Shown here: piece by piece, positions 32,694 to 46,173 of the stretch
Position numbering within the stretch: position 1 is the stretch's first letter
How the letters are laid out: every line of letters begins with the position of its first letter
Assembly: GCA_010279815.1 (NCBI GenBank)
Contig: QEOQ01000508.1
Location: 2,666,457-2,730,456 of the forward strand
Source: Brachionus plicatilis
Taxonomy: Eukaryota; Rotifera; Eurotatoria; Ploima; Brachionidae
Direction of reading: 5' to 3'
Length of the DNA: 64,000 nucleotides
Translations under genes and position numbers: made by a program
Notes under the pieces: model-generated
The model's database searches: none
Told to the model about the DNA's origin: nothing
The model's input: the letters and a program-made list of their open reading frames with translations, nothing else

Positions 32694-35600
32694 ATGTCTC
32701 AAAATTTCGATTTGGGCAAAATACTCGACAGCTGTTGTAACAAAAGAAAGCAAAATGGCGATTTTTTCACAACAGAGAAGAAAAAAAGATCAAATTGTCA
32801 GCTTAAAATCAATTTTGAAAATGTACTATTTTAATTAGCTATCAAATTCATTTTAAAAAACCTTTTTAAAAATTTTATCCAGATTTGTTTTCTCGAAAAA
32901 TGTTGTAAAACAGAGATAAAATGTATCGAAGAAAAATACTCAGTAAGAATTGATTTTAACTCAGATAAAGAAAACTCATATATTTCAATCGAACAATCTG
33001 GCAGCGACACAACTTTAAAGTCAGAAATAGAATCAGAGATTAATGATTTAATTGAGCAAAAAATTCAAAAAACATTCTTATGCTCCCCTATACCTAGATC
33101 GAACTATTTAGTAGCTAACCAGTCTTTCATCAAAGTCATTCAAGATCTAGAAAGTATTTTAAATTTTAATTAAAATTGTGTGCAAATTAAAATCTTAACT
33201 TATAGATCAAAATTCGGCAATTGTTGAATATGAATTAAACCATGAACAAGATGCTTCGAACTATGAAAAAGCAGAAGCCGAGATCAATTCTATCAGTAAG
33301 ATTTATTTGAGTCTCAAAATATTTCTACTTTGAAGACGAAAAAAACAATATTCCAAAATAAATTGAATAGAAAATTGAAGTTTATGATCAATAATTTCTT
33401 ATCATTTTCATAATTTTTTATTTAAAAAAAGTTTTAAGTACTATAAGCTATGTTATCCATGCCAGAAGCATTTTTTACTGCAAAATTTCAATGTTTAACT
33501 TATATTAAATGTTTAGTTTAAATTAATTTAGTGACTATATTTTTAATATCTGGCAAACTCTGCTATATTTTAATGACGTAGAATAATTTAGAGATTTAAT
33601 AAAAAGCTTCTACAGATTAATAAAAATCATACTTTAAATAAAATATCAAAATAATCAACCATCTTTTTTTGAATAATAAATTTATTTTATTAAACTACTG
33701 GTTTCGAACCGGTTTCTGGTCAAATTAATTCGATGTAATTTTTTATTCAATTAAAAATTCCTTACAAAATGAGACTTTAACTATTCAATTTATCAGGAAA
33801 AGTTTATAAGTTAACCCTAACAATTTATAACCCTAACCCTTCGATTCTATATATCTACCCTACCCTATTCGATTTGGACAAACCAGTTCGAAACCGATTT
33901 GTCCAAACCGGCCGACTAACCCTAATTAAATTACATTTTTTATTAATGCATTAAAATAATACTAAAAAATTTAAAATTTGATTCTAAAAAGTTTATATTT
34001 GAAATCCTCGAGTCTTAAACCACATTAAAAGCTCATTATTTAGCACTTATTATTAAGATTTGTAAAGGAACTGTTTCCTGTTTTTTGGATCTTGGCTTAA
34101 GAGTGGGCTGACATAATCGTTGACCCTAAATTCATGTTTTTTACCTCAGAAATTAAAAAAAAAACATATTTTTTACATGACCATGAAGTCATTTAAGAAA
34201 AATTTCTAGGGTGTGTCAGGGACACAATCTCAATAAAATTTTTCTAAACCCTAAGATTTATTTTATAAAGATATAATTTATTTTATTTATATAGTTATTT
34301 TTTAATTTCTTTAATTTTATTACTTTACATCGCCTTTAAGGCGTTTAATGAAATAGATAATAATTATAATATTAAGTAAATTATACAGGACAAGTTAAAT
34401 TAGTCATAAAAAAAGTATTTTATAAAAAAGTAAGTATTTCACGTATATTAGCATTATTCCTTAATTGTAAAAAAGACATTTAAATTTCTATTCAATTTTT
34501 CTACATTTTTTTTATAAATAAAAATCATATTTAAATTTGGCATCTTAAAGTTGATGATTAATTCAAAATATAATTTCAATTCAGAAAGTTTATCTTTGGA
34601 TATTAAAATAAATTTTTGGTTTAATTCAAATAATTGTAATGTAACATGGTTTACATGCAATGTAGATTTAGAAAATAAAAAAAATTGAAAAATCATTTTC
34701 TCAATTCACTGATAAAATAGATTTTTAATTTATTAAAATGATTTTTTTGAAGTTTTATTTTCATTTTACTACTTATTTGGAATTTTTTTTTTGAATTTTT
34801 TTTAAAAATTTAATTGTGAATGCTAAACAAAAATACTTTTGAAGCAAAAAATTTCAAAAAAAATCAGTTAATACATTTACTTAGTAAATATAAAAATCGA
34901 TTATCGATGGATCAAATCATATGCTTTAAACAACATATTGAATTTATTCGATCTAGATGTCATTACAGGATAGATATAATAAAAATTCTTTCACACAAAT
35001 CTTAAAATTTAAATAAAAAACACTATCGAGTATTTATTATGCTCTAATAGGATCTTTAATTGATTACAGCTGTAATGAAGATGTTCCCCGACTTTTTATT
35101 TGTTTTAATTTAATTTTATTCATTTTATTAATTTAATAAATATATATATTTTAGTCTTTAGATTTGTATGCAAAGAGTCGAACGATATTAATTTCATAAA
35201 GGAAAGATCAATTGAAGCGTTGGGCAGTTTGATAACCTACGAAGAAATAACTGACATAAATGAGCCTAGATTATCTTCTCTGCAAGACGAAGATGTAACA
35301 ATATTTATAAAAAAAAAATTTTTATCTTATATTTTCTTAAAGATTTGGGATTTACGGAAAAAGTTTCCTCAATTTGATATAAAATGGGAAAATAAAAAAA
35401 TTTTAATTCATGGACCAAAATATGATAAAATAAATTTAACATCACATTTAAGAGAAAAAATAATAGATCGTCTTATAAAAGATCAGCCAAATGTTCCCTT
35501 TTATTGGGAAACTAAATATTACGTGCAATATAATAAAAACAATAACTTATTGGTTAAACTAGATTGCACAAGTCAAGAATTCAAATTAATTTCTGCAGAT

Positions 35601-37709
35601 CTGAATGCCAATTTAAACAATCGTGTTAAAAATTTACTCGTAAATACTTTTTAACTTTATTTTAAGATCACATTTTTTTAATCTCTCAAGCTCAAAATCA
35701 TCGTTTTATTTTATATTAAATTACTGTAAACTCTTGACCTATGTCAAAATTTGGGTTTATTCTATACACAACTAATACCATCGAAACCATGTTATAAAAT
35801 TTTTTATTTTTTTAAGGATAAACCTTGACGTCTGACTTTAAACTACAGTACTGAAGAAATGGCGACTGGTCAAATCACTATAATATATAGTACTGCTACG
35901 AAAAACTGTTTTTACGTAATTTTACGTGAATTTACGTATAATTACGTAAAATTACCACAGTAAAAAAGAGTAAATTTACCGGATTTTACGTAATTTCACG
36001 TAAAATTACCGGAAATTACGTAATTTTACGTAAAAAGTAAAAATTCCAAAAAATACTACTTTTTTTGAGAATTTTGACATTTTCTGACTTTTTTGAAATT
36101 TTTTGGTCCTGAATTCGAAAAAAAAAAAATGACTTTTTTTCACGTAAAATTACGTGAAATTTTATTTAAAAGTGGTAAATTTTTGTAATTTTTAGTAAAA
36201 AAAAGTTATAAAAAAGTAAAATTTTTAAATCTTTGAAAAATTTTACGGAATTATATTTTTTTATTTTATCATTTTTTTGCTGTCGCCAGCTTTTTTAAAT
36301 GATTTTTTGAAATTTGAATTTTTTGGCACCAGCTTCAACAAATTTTCTTTAATAAAAAAAAATAAAAAATTAAAGCTGTTTTTTTTTCATTAATTACTTG
36401 CTTTTTATTTCCTCCTTTCATTATGAAATTTTTTTTCAAAAAACCCTAGAGTCTTACCTTTGTCATTTACAAATCTCTTCATTATTTCACTTCTGAGACG
36501 ATTTGTAAATGGCTTATTATTGGCTTATTATTGAAATTAAGTAAAATTACGTAATTTCGGGTAATTTTACGTGAAATTACGTAAAATCCGGTTAATTTAC
36601 TATTTTTTACTTTGGTAATTTTACGTAAAATTACGTAAAAACAGTTTTTCGTAGCAGTACTGTATGTATCTAATAATTTCAATATTAAAAAAACTTGATT
36701 TAAATTTTTCTTTTTTTTTTAACTTTTTTTCACTTTTTTATATTACTATTTTTAACTAAAATCAATATAAATTTACGAAAATTTACGTAAAAAAATACTT
36801 TTTTTTTTTAATTAAAATTTTTAAAAAAAAGTGAAAATATTGCAAAAATTTGGATTTTTTTGGCCCTTTTCGTTTTTACGAAATTTTACCTAAAATCCGT
36901 TAAATTCTGGTAAATTTACGGGAATTCCGGTAAATTTCCTGTTTTTCACTTTTGCGATTTTTTGTAAAATTACCGGAATTCTTGTAAATTTAATAAAATT
37001 TTGGTAAAGCAATAGGAACAAATCAGTACTGTAAGAGTAAGCGCAAAAGTTTGATTTTATTCTTTAAATAATTTCGAAGTTATTTTGTAATAAACTTTAA
37101 AAATTTTAGAGTTAAATTCGAAATTGAAAAAAATTAAAAATTAAATTAAATTAAAAAATCAACCTAGGCTAGTAATGCTCGAAAGGTAGCAGGAATTTTT
37201 TTGTGCTGAAAAAACTATTTAAATGATGATTTAAATTTATTTTTTAGATTTATCGAAATCAAAACTATAACTTGTATCAAATGTATTTCCATTACAAAAA
37301 AAAACTCGAATCAGATACTCAAAACGCTAATGAAATGAATTTATTCCATGGAACAGATGAAGAAATAGCAACGACAATATGTAAGAATGGTTTCAATAGA
37401 AGTTTTTGTGGCAAAAATGGTACTGCGTATGGTCAAGGCGTTTATTTTTCAACAAATTCTTCATATGCAAAAAACTTCTCAAAAAAAGAAAAGAAATGGT
37501 TAATAAAAGCAAAAGTTGCTGTCGGTCAAAGTTGCATTGGAGAGTCTTCAATGAAGATACCAAATGAACCATATAATTCAACATGCAATCATCAAAGAGA
37601 TATTTTTGTATGCTATCATGATAATCAATGCTATCCCGATTACCTCATTTGTTTTGAAGAAGTTAGTAATCGGTTTAAAAAAAAATCTTTGATAAACAGG
37701 ATAATATGA
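32694..37709 (+). CDS. PARP14-type mono-ADP-ribosyltransferase
   Basis: Exons: 32694-32822, 32883-33153, 33206-33295, 35155-35639, 37248-37709; all GT-AG with matching phases (0,1,1,0), total 478 aa. The last exon carries the PARP catalytic domain: IYRNQNYNLYQMY, NLFHGT (NAD-binding His), GFNRSFCGKNGTAYGQGVYFS (Tyr in the second motif, string broken here as GFNRSF and AYGQGVYFS), and CYPDYLICF near the C-terminus. This is the H-Y-hydrophobic pattern of PARP10/14/15 mono-ARTs; the Glu needed for chain elongation is not evident. The first 320 residues match no domain I recognise (no clear macro or WWE fold); exon 4 is Lys/Asn-rich. Introns 3 and 4 are 1.9 and 1.6 kb and packed with repeats. Known relatives act in antiviral and stress signalling; the role here is inference. 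Confidence 0.8.
33691..33926. repeat. Inverted-repeat segment with telomere-like AACCCT strings, in PARP intron 3
   Basis: GGTTTCGAACCGGTTTCTGG near the left edge pairs imperfectly with ACCAGTTCGAAACCGATTTG near 33883-33905. Between and beyond lie TAACCCTAAC, ATAACCCTAACCCT and CTAACCCTAAT, i.e. fragments of the metazoan TTAGGG telomere repeat. Could be a small transposon or an interstitial telomeric insertion. Confidence 0.4.
34327..34375 (+). repeat. Short dispersed repeat: CGCC/GGCG hairpin plus AAT tail, in PARP intron 3
   Basis: CATCGCCTTTAAGGCG forms a hairpin and is followed by TTTAATGAAATAGATAATAAT, a diverged third copy of the family at 19330 and 26552. Confidence 0.45.
35889..36661. 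mobile_element. 773-bp MITE-like element with ACGTAA-rich inverted ends, in PARP intron 4
   Basis: Left end AGTACTGCTACGAAAAACTG and right end CAGTTTTTCGTAGCAGTACT are exact inverted repeats of at least 30 bp that continue into TTTTACGTAATTTTACG-type repeats on both sides. The interior is A/T-rich with no transposase. No clear target duplication could be fixed. Related partial copies lie at 17199-17530 and 36760-37030. Confidence 0.75.
36760..37030 (-). mobile_element. Diverged second ACGTAA-family fragment in PARP intron 4
   Basis: Begins with AAATTTACGAAAATTTACG, carries ACCGGAATTC and TTACGGGAATTCCGG variants, and ends CAGTACT at 37030, the same terminal heptamer as the 773-bp element. 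It looks like an older relative inserted next to it. Confidence 0.45.
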
Positions 37710-38120
37710 TTTTTTTTCTTTCATTTTAATAAACGTCTAGTAACCAGCATTATTGAAATAAAAAAGTAATTAATATTAATAAATAAAATAAGTATTAGAA
37801 ATTATTTAATTAAGAAAAAAAAATTTTAATCAAAAATTCAAAAAATCTTTTTGATTTAAATTAATTGACTAAAATTTTAGCAAACATCATAAATGCATTT
37901 ACTATTTTTACCTCTGGTCGAATAAATTAGAAAAAAGAAAAAAATTTTCAAAAAGTTCTATTATCGATAATCGAAAATAAAAAATATAAATAAATAATAA
38001 ATTAAAAAATATTTTTTTTATTTTTTGAGCCTTAAATTTTCATCATGCTCGTACATCCGGCATTCAATTAACTAAATTGAACTTAACCTCTTTTTAAATT
38101 CCAATCTCAAATCACTCATA
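37710..38120. other. Intergenic spacer before the duplicated block
   Basis: 3' flank of the PARP-like gene, A/T-rich, no gene seen. Detectable similarity with the 52.7-kb region begins at about 38121. Confidence 0.5.
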
Positions 38121-39594
38121 TTGAGCATATCAAAATAAATAAGAAATAAAGTTGAATTATAAATTTATTATTTCAAAAAATAATTAAAAAAAATAACTTT
38201 TTTTTTAAATATTAAGAATTGTCAATAATTATTATTCATCTACCAGGCTGCTTATATTACTTAAATATAAAACATCAACTTGCGGACGCTCTAAAAATAA
38301 AAATTTAAAAACTCAGTTAAAGTTCTTTCCCAATTTTAAAAAATCAAATTAAAGTAATTAAAAAATTTCTGAAATAAAAAAGAGAATATTCGGTAAAGTT
38401 TACTCGAAGCAAGACAATAAAAATACTTGATTTTCGAAGAACCGACTATAAAATATTAGAAATAAATTAAATAATTTTATTATAATAAAGCTAATGTTGT
38501 TAAAAATAAAGAAAATAATGGCTAAAATTATTAAATAAATGTGAGTTTGAAGCATAAGCATTTAGAATATATTTATAAAAAGTGAAAGAAAACATCGGTG
38601 AATGATAAAAAAAAATCTCAAAATAATCTAATTATCAAAAAAAATTACTTTAAGACACATTATTATACATTCATATCTTTCATTTGACATATTAAATGAA
38701 AGATATGAATGTTTACTAGATTAAGTTTGCAATTTAAGCAATTTTTGATTAATTTAAAAATAGCAAAGAATTTACTGAAGTCAACATAAACTAATTTATA
38801 GTGCTTTTTAGGTTTAAACAATAGTGATTAATATTAAATAATCAGTTTTCCAACAAACAAATATTTTTAAAGTTTTACTATTATTTTTCATTTATATTTC
38901 AAAAATTTAAGAGATCGACCTCGTAATTTGACTATCATAAATTTAAGTAATTTTTTAAAAATATTTGAAAAAATTATAAAAATAACAGAGTTACAACTTT
39001 ATGTATACATCTACTTAAATTTTCTCAAATTTTTCAATTTATTTTATTATTTAAATAAATAGCTAAAGTCATTTATTTTAATCTCAAAATTATAAAGAGT
39101 CTAATCTATATAATCTTTCATTTTTTTATAAAGAAAAATTTTGATGTTACTTGTTAGCTTTCTTAGTAATTATAAAAGTTTAAGTCCTTTTATATTATAT
39201 TGGTAACTCATATTAAACTTTTGTAAATAGTTAATTATCAACTTGTTTAATAGAATACTCAGAAAATATTTTTGTTGACAAAATGAAAAACTGAAAAATG
39301 AATTTTTATGTTTATCTTATCTCCGTTCATGAAAGATTTAAAATAAACAAAGAAATAATGGTTAAAAAAATTTAAATAAAAAATTGTATTTTAATTGGAT
39401 TTCGAAATGATTTGTATTTATAGAAAATAATAAGATGAAAATATTTAAATAAATTCTCAGTTATATTATTCATAAATTTAATGATAGCAAAATGAGGTCG
39501 ACCTTACAAAAAATTAATTTTTTAAAATAAAACTGCAAACAAATCTTATTTATTAAGACCTTTTTTTAAAATTATTAAAATCGAAAAAAATTAC

Positions 39595-42500
39595 CTCTGA
39601 TGTTGTTTTCGTTTGCTTAAAAAATAAATTTATCTTTTAATTTTTTTTTATTCAATTAAAAATCTTACTTTGGTTTTTGTTCATTTCTATAAGTATGTTA
39701 ATGCTATTCGTTATTTGTTTGATTTGGTCTTGGAAATTTTTGGTTTCAGTTTTCGATGATTCATTTTGTTCACAGCACTTTTTATTATTTAATGATTCAT
39801 ATTTAATGTTTATTTTATGAACAGATTCTGCAATCGGATCAAGTAAAACTTTGAAATCAATATCATTTTTTTGATCACTTGGTTTATATTTTTTTATGTA
39901 TTCATCTGGAATTTTCAGCAACGATCTTATTCGAGAACTATCACATATAATTTGTTCATAGATCAAAATTTCCTTGGCTCTCTGTAATAAAAAAAGACTT
40001 TTTGAAAAAGAACGAACTCTTTCAAAAGTGCTTGTCAATAAAGCAATAAAAATGTTAAGTAAAATTAATGTAGTGGCACCAATATAAAGACCGAAAAAAA
40101 AATCGGCAATTTCACTATCCAATTCATTATATCCCTTTTAAATTAAGAAAAAATTTAATTATTTTAAATTTTTTTTTATTTATTTAATTACTGCAAAGTC
40201 AATATCGCTAATACCAAATGAAGTAGTGAACAAATAGAAAACTGCTTTATTGTAGCTTTCCATTCCTCCAAGAACTGTTTGGTTGTTAGAAGGACATTCT
40301 TGAGCTTCAGGAATGCAGCTAATTGTTTGCCCATTACCAAACAAAATATAAAAACTTGTTGTGAATGGTATCAACGTTATTAAAAAAACAAGAATCCAGA
40401 CAAAAATGTCCCATACTTTTTAATTTTTATATTATGTTATTAGCTTATTTGAAAAAAAAATAAAACTACCTATAAAATACAGGGTCATTACAAGCATTCC
40501 AAATGGCTACGAAGAAAAATTACTAAATAAAATAATTTAAGAAAAAAATTCAAATTTTTGTACTTCCCAGAGGATTCTTCCATTTTTTAACACTCTCGCT
40601 GATACTAAAAGAACACTAATCGACGTGACTCTAATGTGATTTCGGGCTTTTATCTCACTGTGGTTTAATATGTCATCTAGATGGGTTCCTAATGCAGCAA
40701 TTACAAAAATAATTGTAATGATGTCAAAAATGTTCCTTAAAATTAAAAAAAAATATAAAAGTATTTTTTTAATACTTTTTCTAGCAACTTCGTGGTTAGT
40801 TAAGTAATTTTATATATTTAAAAAAAAAGAAACAAATAAAATTCTTCCTGTTGATGATTCTACAACTTTTTGTTTTAGAATATGATTTTCTTTTATCTAA
40901 ATTTAAATAATTTCCAATCAAATTATATTTTAAAAAATTGCGTAAGTTTGGTAAAATATAAAAAAGTTAAAAATGGCTACAAAGCTTTTTTTTTGCATGG
41001 ATATTACAAAAATTTATGGAATTTTCTGTAAGATTAAATCAAATTACATCAATATCTGTAAGAAAAGGTAAATTGTAAAATTTTAATTTTTGCTTTTTTT
41101 TTCAATCTTAAATAAATTAATTATACCGACTTTTAAAATCAGGTCCATTTCCCACAAAAACTCTCTGTGAATGACTGAGTTCATTTTAAGGAAAGTATTG
41201 ACATGCAGCGCTACATGACTGGCAAAGCCCAAATAATAATATAGTAAATGTTAAAGAAAGCCTGTTTGAAATCTTTTTCGGGGTTTTTGTAACTTAAATT
41301 TTAGTATACTGATTTTAGGGCATCAGAGTGCTTTTCAAACTTTGTATGTGGAGTTAAGTAGCAAATTATCTAAACTTTGAAGCCGGATCACAAAACCTAA
41401 ACTAAATTAATCCCAATATCTTAGAAAGATTTTGAGTGTGAAATATATTTTCAAAAATATCAAAAAGATATTCAAAAAGCATTTTAAATAAAATTAAATT
41501 TTTTGTCAAATGTGGAAAATAATGAAAAAAAAATAAAAAAAATAACAAAAACATTTTCGTTTTTATGTTCAAAGTGGCAGTTTTTGGTTATTATTAAAAT
41601 TAAATTTTTCATTGGTTTTATTTTATCTTGTCATTCTAAAATATTTTTTCAGTATTTTTTCTAGAGTGAAGTTTTCAGGACGGGTTTTAGCCAATCTTCT
41701 ATTTGGACTGGTCACTGATTTGTAACAATGACTTAACCTAAATTTAGTTGCACATAATATTTTCAAAGCCAAAGAAAAATATAAATCTTTCTAATCATTT
41801 GAATTTTAGCCAAAAATATTTTCTCATTTTTTAAACCTAACATTAACCATTGAAAATAATAATTCATGGAAAACTTTAAAATTTAAATATTTAAAAGTTT
41901 TATTTCAATATTATCAAGCAAAATAATTTCACTAACATAGAATTTACGGTTTTTTAATCGTTCAGAACGTTCAAATTTCTTCCTTTTTTGATGTATCTAA
42001 AAAAAAGTTATTAAAATATATTTAAAAAAATACTGCAACAAAGTGCAACAAAAAAGGAAGAAATTTTGTTCGATTTTTAGTTAAATTTCACAATACCTAT
42101 TTTTAAAACTCTAGAAAAAAGATTAAAAGATAGCACGGAAAATTGATCAAAATATTTTAAATGCGCAATTTAATTTCACTAACATAGAATTTACGGTTTT
42201 TTAAATGTTCTAAGCTTTATTATTAAGGTATTGTGAAATTCAAATACAAATTGAATAAAATTTCTTCCTTTTTTGATGAATCTAAAATATTTATCATACT
42301 TTGTTGCACCTTTGTCTCCTAAAATATTTTTTCTCATGTTTTAATAAGACAAAAAATTAAATATCAATAAGATATAAATTGATTATTGGTTTAAATATAC
42401 TAAAAAAAAAGAAATAATTGATTTTATTTTACAAAGTATGTTGCACTTTGTTGCAGTATTTTTTTAAGTATAATTTATTAACTTTATTTTAAATTCATCA

Positions 42501-45500
42501 AAAAAGGAAGATTTTTTGGTTCAATTTGTATTTGAATTTCACAGTACCTATTTTTAAGACTCTAGAAAAAGGATAGTAATTTTTAAAAATGCAATCAAAT
42601 CTAAAATTGCATTTAAAATATTAATCATTTTCAGATCTTAAATTTTATCAAAAATTTTATTGTCTCATTCAATAAAATTCTAAAGACTTTTTGGTAATTC
42701 ATTTAACAAAAACTAAAAATTCTAAATAAATTCAATTCTAACTAATATTTATTTAATTATTTTCTAATTTTTGATGATGTCACGATGCAAAAAAATTGTT
42801 TAAAATTCATTAATAGCTTACAAACCTAAAAAAATCCAGGAATTTTGTGGAAATTTTAAAGAAATTTTGTAGTTCATTTTATAATTATCTTTAATGAATA
42901 AATACTAAAATTCTTAAAACCATTCTTTAGAGAATCTCTAAAATGTCTTCAAAATTATTTTGACTGGGGTGCCTTAAAATATTTAATGATTTGAGAATTA
43001 GCTTCACAGTCAGAAAAAAAAACTTTCCTCGTACTTTATTTAGCTCTTATTATTTTAAATTTTAAATTGTATTTTTTTTACTTACCATGGATCTGCAATA
43101 TAAGATAGGCTAAGTTTTTTGGAATCTTGGTTTAATTTTGTTTCATATGATATGAAATGTTTTTCAATTGAATTGAATTTTTCTTCTTTTGAAATGGATT
43201 TTTTTTCATTTGGAATTATTTCTTGATTATTCGTTCCAAATCGAAATGTTATTTCTTTTTTTAATTCATCTTGACGATTTTCTTGTATTTTCTAAAAAAA
43301 TTGATTTTTAGTTTAAAGTGAATTAATAAAAATTCGAAAGAACATTTTGATGTCGTTTTTTGCTTGTTAATTCAATAATCTCAATAATAATCATTGTGAT
43401 TAATCCAACTATTCCAAATATCTAAATAAAAATTATCTATTAAATTCTATTTGAATCAATGCTTCAAATAATACAAATAAAAATAGTCTCCACCATTCTT
43501 GAGGAAAATTGTACACATATCTAATATCATAGCTAATCAATACGGCCCAAACATTCCAAATGACACAAAACAAAAAATCGACAAGAAATTTACCCCAAAA
43601 CCACCATAAATGCTGATAAAATTTGAAATTAATCAATGTTTGCATTACTGGATGCGAAATTAAATCCAAATTTTCTTGCTCAATGATGTATTCAAGCTAA
43701 ATAAGCTAAAATTAATATTTTGCCTTTTGTTCAATAAAATTCCCTAAAAACATGCCAAAGTATGAAAAAAATTATCAAAATCAACACGAAAATAAAAAAA
43801 AAAAACATGAAAAATATTTCAAAAACAAAAAGATCGAAAAAAGTTAGTATAAATATTTTCATTTTTAAATAAATCAGAATTTAGCATCAAATTTAAAATC
43901 AAAATATAAATTTTTTCATCCAATTAAATTTTTATCGTCAAATTTTTTTATGCAACAAATTAAAAATAACTAAAAAAAATGATACTTATACATCAATTTT
44001 TATTATTAATTGATTTTTTTTTAAATATTTATTTAATAATAAAAATTTAGTTTTGAATAATTATTTCTCCTTTATCAATTTAAGAAATTTCACAATACCA
44101 AATATCTAAATAAAAATCAATATAATAAATAAATATCTTCTTGTATTATGATGGGTATCATTCTTAATTGATATATATATATATTTTGTTTAATGAAACT
44201 TTAATAAATTTGCTAATAAAAATAAAAATATTTTGGTGATAAATTTAATTTTTGGATGATAAAATTTTGATGTTATTTATTTAATTTTTTAATGATAAAT
44301 CTTAGATATTTACAATCACCTATTCTATTATCTAACACGAAATTTTCCGCTTTGATGGTTCGGCCATGATCATTAAAAATTAATTAAAAAATCATTAAAA
44401 AAGAAACTTGAGTGGATATCTGCTTTTAGAAAATTTAGACTATTAGAAGCTCAAAAAAATAGTTAGATAAGTTTTTGGACTCATCTTTCGGCAAAATAAT
44501 AAAATTTCTTACATTTCCAAATAAAAATGCCAATTTTAGCAAAAAGAAAATGGCCTTTTTTCAAAATAAACTTTACAAATGAATTTGTAACGATTATTTT
44601 TAGCAAAAAAATATATGATGTATAATATATAATGTAAAATATATAATGTTTTTTTTTTCAATAACTATTCCATTCATTCAAATATTTATTTATTTTTTTT
44701 TTCTGACCAAAAATCATAGATCAAATATTAATACAGATTTGACTTTTGATTTTAATTTTGATAGTGCAAATAAAAAGTAAAAGAATCAAATTTCAATGCA
44801 AATAGAGTATTGTTCATTAATAAAAATCAGTAAATTAATACTTTTAAAATTTTGTTCAAAACAATCTTAAATTACTTAGAGAACAAAATGAAAGCTTCAA
44901 TGTTATTTTAAAGTAATTTTCAATAAATGAAAAAATATTACTATTGACTTGACATGAGGATATTGGTAAATTTTTCCAGATATTTTGTCCTGATATTCTT
45001 TTGTTTTATCCTTAGAACAAAATGTATGTTTCAATGTTATTTAAAGTTATTTTCAATAAATGAAAAAATATTACTATTAACTTGACAGTTCCAGATTCTT
45101 CGTCCTTAATTTCTTTTGCAACAACGATAGGCTCTAGGTCAACATTTTTGATATAATAAATGTCTTTATATGCATATTTGTCCAAATTTCGGTAACCGTC
45201 CAAAATCTCGGATGCCTAAAAATTATTTATTAAATAAAATGATAATTCAATTAATTATTATCAAATACCAATTGTGGACATTTAGCAACAATCCAGTATA
45301 AAGCCTTTTGGCCATTGAAATTTTTGGCCTGAACATCGCATCCTTCGTCAATCAAAATTTTAACTACTTCTGCCTCTTGGTATTCAGCAGCAAGAAACAA
45401 AGGCGTTCTTTCTAAATAATCTCTGGCTTCTTTGTTTGCACCATTTTTAATCAAGCATAAGACAGCCTCTTTGGATCCTGTTTTTGCAGCTATGTGCAAA

Positions 45501-46041
45501 GGAGTTTCTTGTTTCCATTTAGATTCCGCGTCAAACAATAGGTTGGGATGATTTTTTAAAATGTGTTCTATAAGTACATCGTTATTGCTATAAGCTGCAA
45601 CATGAAAGACACCGAAGCCACGATTATTTTTTATTAGTTTACATTCATTTTCGATCAAAAAGTCATATAATTTAATCGATTTTTCTTTAGGCTCCAAACG
45701 CGCCACAACATGAAGAGCATTTTCACCATTCTCATCATTCTCATAATTTACATCTGAACCCCTTTTAATTAGATGTTTTAATTCATCTATATCATCCTCG
45801 GAGCTTTTTTCTTTGCTAGTTCCATTTTTCAAATAGGAATAAATTTTATCATGATCTTTTTCCTTTGGTTTATCTACAGGTTGCACTTTTTAAAAATTCA
45901 ACTATACTAAATTAAGTCTTAAATTGAATACTAAAAAATTATACCTCTGACAGATCGCTTGAAAAATTTTGATAAAAAGTTTTCTCGCTTATCTACAGTC
46001 AGATAAGTATGCGACGAATTTAAATTGTTATCTTCTTGCAT
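39595..46041 (-). CDS. Ankyrin-TRP cation channel, copy A
   Basis: Exons: 46041-45945, 45885-45269, 45215-45075, 45010-44942, 43696-43475, 43421-43344, 43291-43086, 40735-40564, 40506-40470, 40415-40192, 40134-39669, 39615-39595; every junction keeps phase, giving about 780 aa. A further last exon near 39507 is possible, otherwise a stop at 39652 is used. Exon 2 encodes about five ankyrin repeats (ETPLHIAAKTGSKEAVLCLI, RTPLFLAAEYQEAEVVKILI). Then come S1 (WWFWGKFLVDFLFCVIWNVW), S2 (GIVGLITMIIIEIIEL), S3 after DPWNIFDI, S4, S5, pore loop FTTSFGISDIDF and S6 FFFGLYIGATTLILLNIFIA, with a TRP-box-like LLQRAKEIL. Size and repeat number are TRPV-like, but subfamily (TRPV, TRPA or lineage-specific) is unresolved. 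Likely a plasma-membrane sensory cation channel. Paralogue of copy B. Confidence 0.8.
42215..42560. repeat. Foldback element in TRP-A intron
   Basis: GGTATTGTGAAATTCAAATA with CTTCCTTTTTTGATGAATCT (from 42225) is the reverse complement, with small changes, of the stretch ending ATTTGAATTTCACAGTACC near 42548. Between are ACTTTGTTGCACC and ATGTTGCACTTTGTTGCAG. More copies and half copies occur at 42010-42130 and at 57740-58115 in copy B. Confidence 0.6.
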
Positions 46042-46165
46042 TTCTACTTTTTAAAAGAATATTATTTTCAGAATTTTAAAGTTACTTTTTTTTATTTAAT
46101 TGTTTTCATGGCAACCTACTTATTTAAAATTCATATTGAGTTGTAACTTAATAACAAATTAAAGG

Positions 46166-46173
46166 TATAAATA
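46166..46173 (+). promoter_or_regulatory. Plus-strand TATA-like core promoter, copy A
   Basis: TATAAATA followed about 30 bp later by TATTTACAGTGTAGT. It points away from the channel gene. The same motif and spacing are kept in copy B at 62574. No plus-strand open frame follows, so a noncoding or spliced transcript, or chance, are all possible. Confidence 0.25.

Noticed and set aside
33820..33926. True telomere end from AACCCT strings
   Set aside because: Only a few scattered, imperfect repeats occur inside a gene intron with unique sequence on both sides.
34820..35005. 61-codon plus-strand frame as an extra PARP exon
   Set aside because: It starts from ATG inside intron 3 without a clear acceptor, and the direct junction 33295 to 35155 already matches in phase; left as intronic.
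35889..36661. CRISPR-like regular repeats of TTACGTAA
   Set aside because: Spacing is irregular, the repeats are palindromic and internal to an inverted-repeat element, and the genome is eukaryotic.
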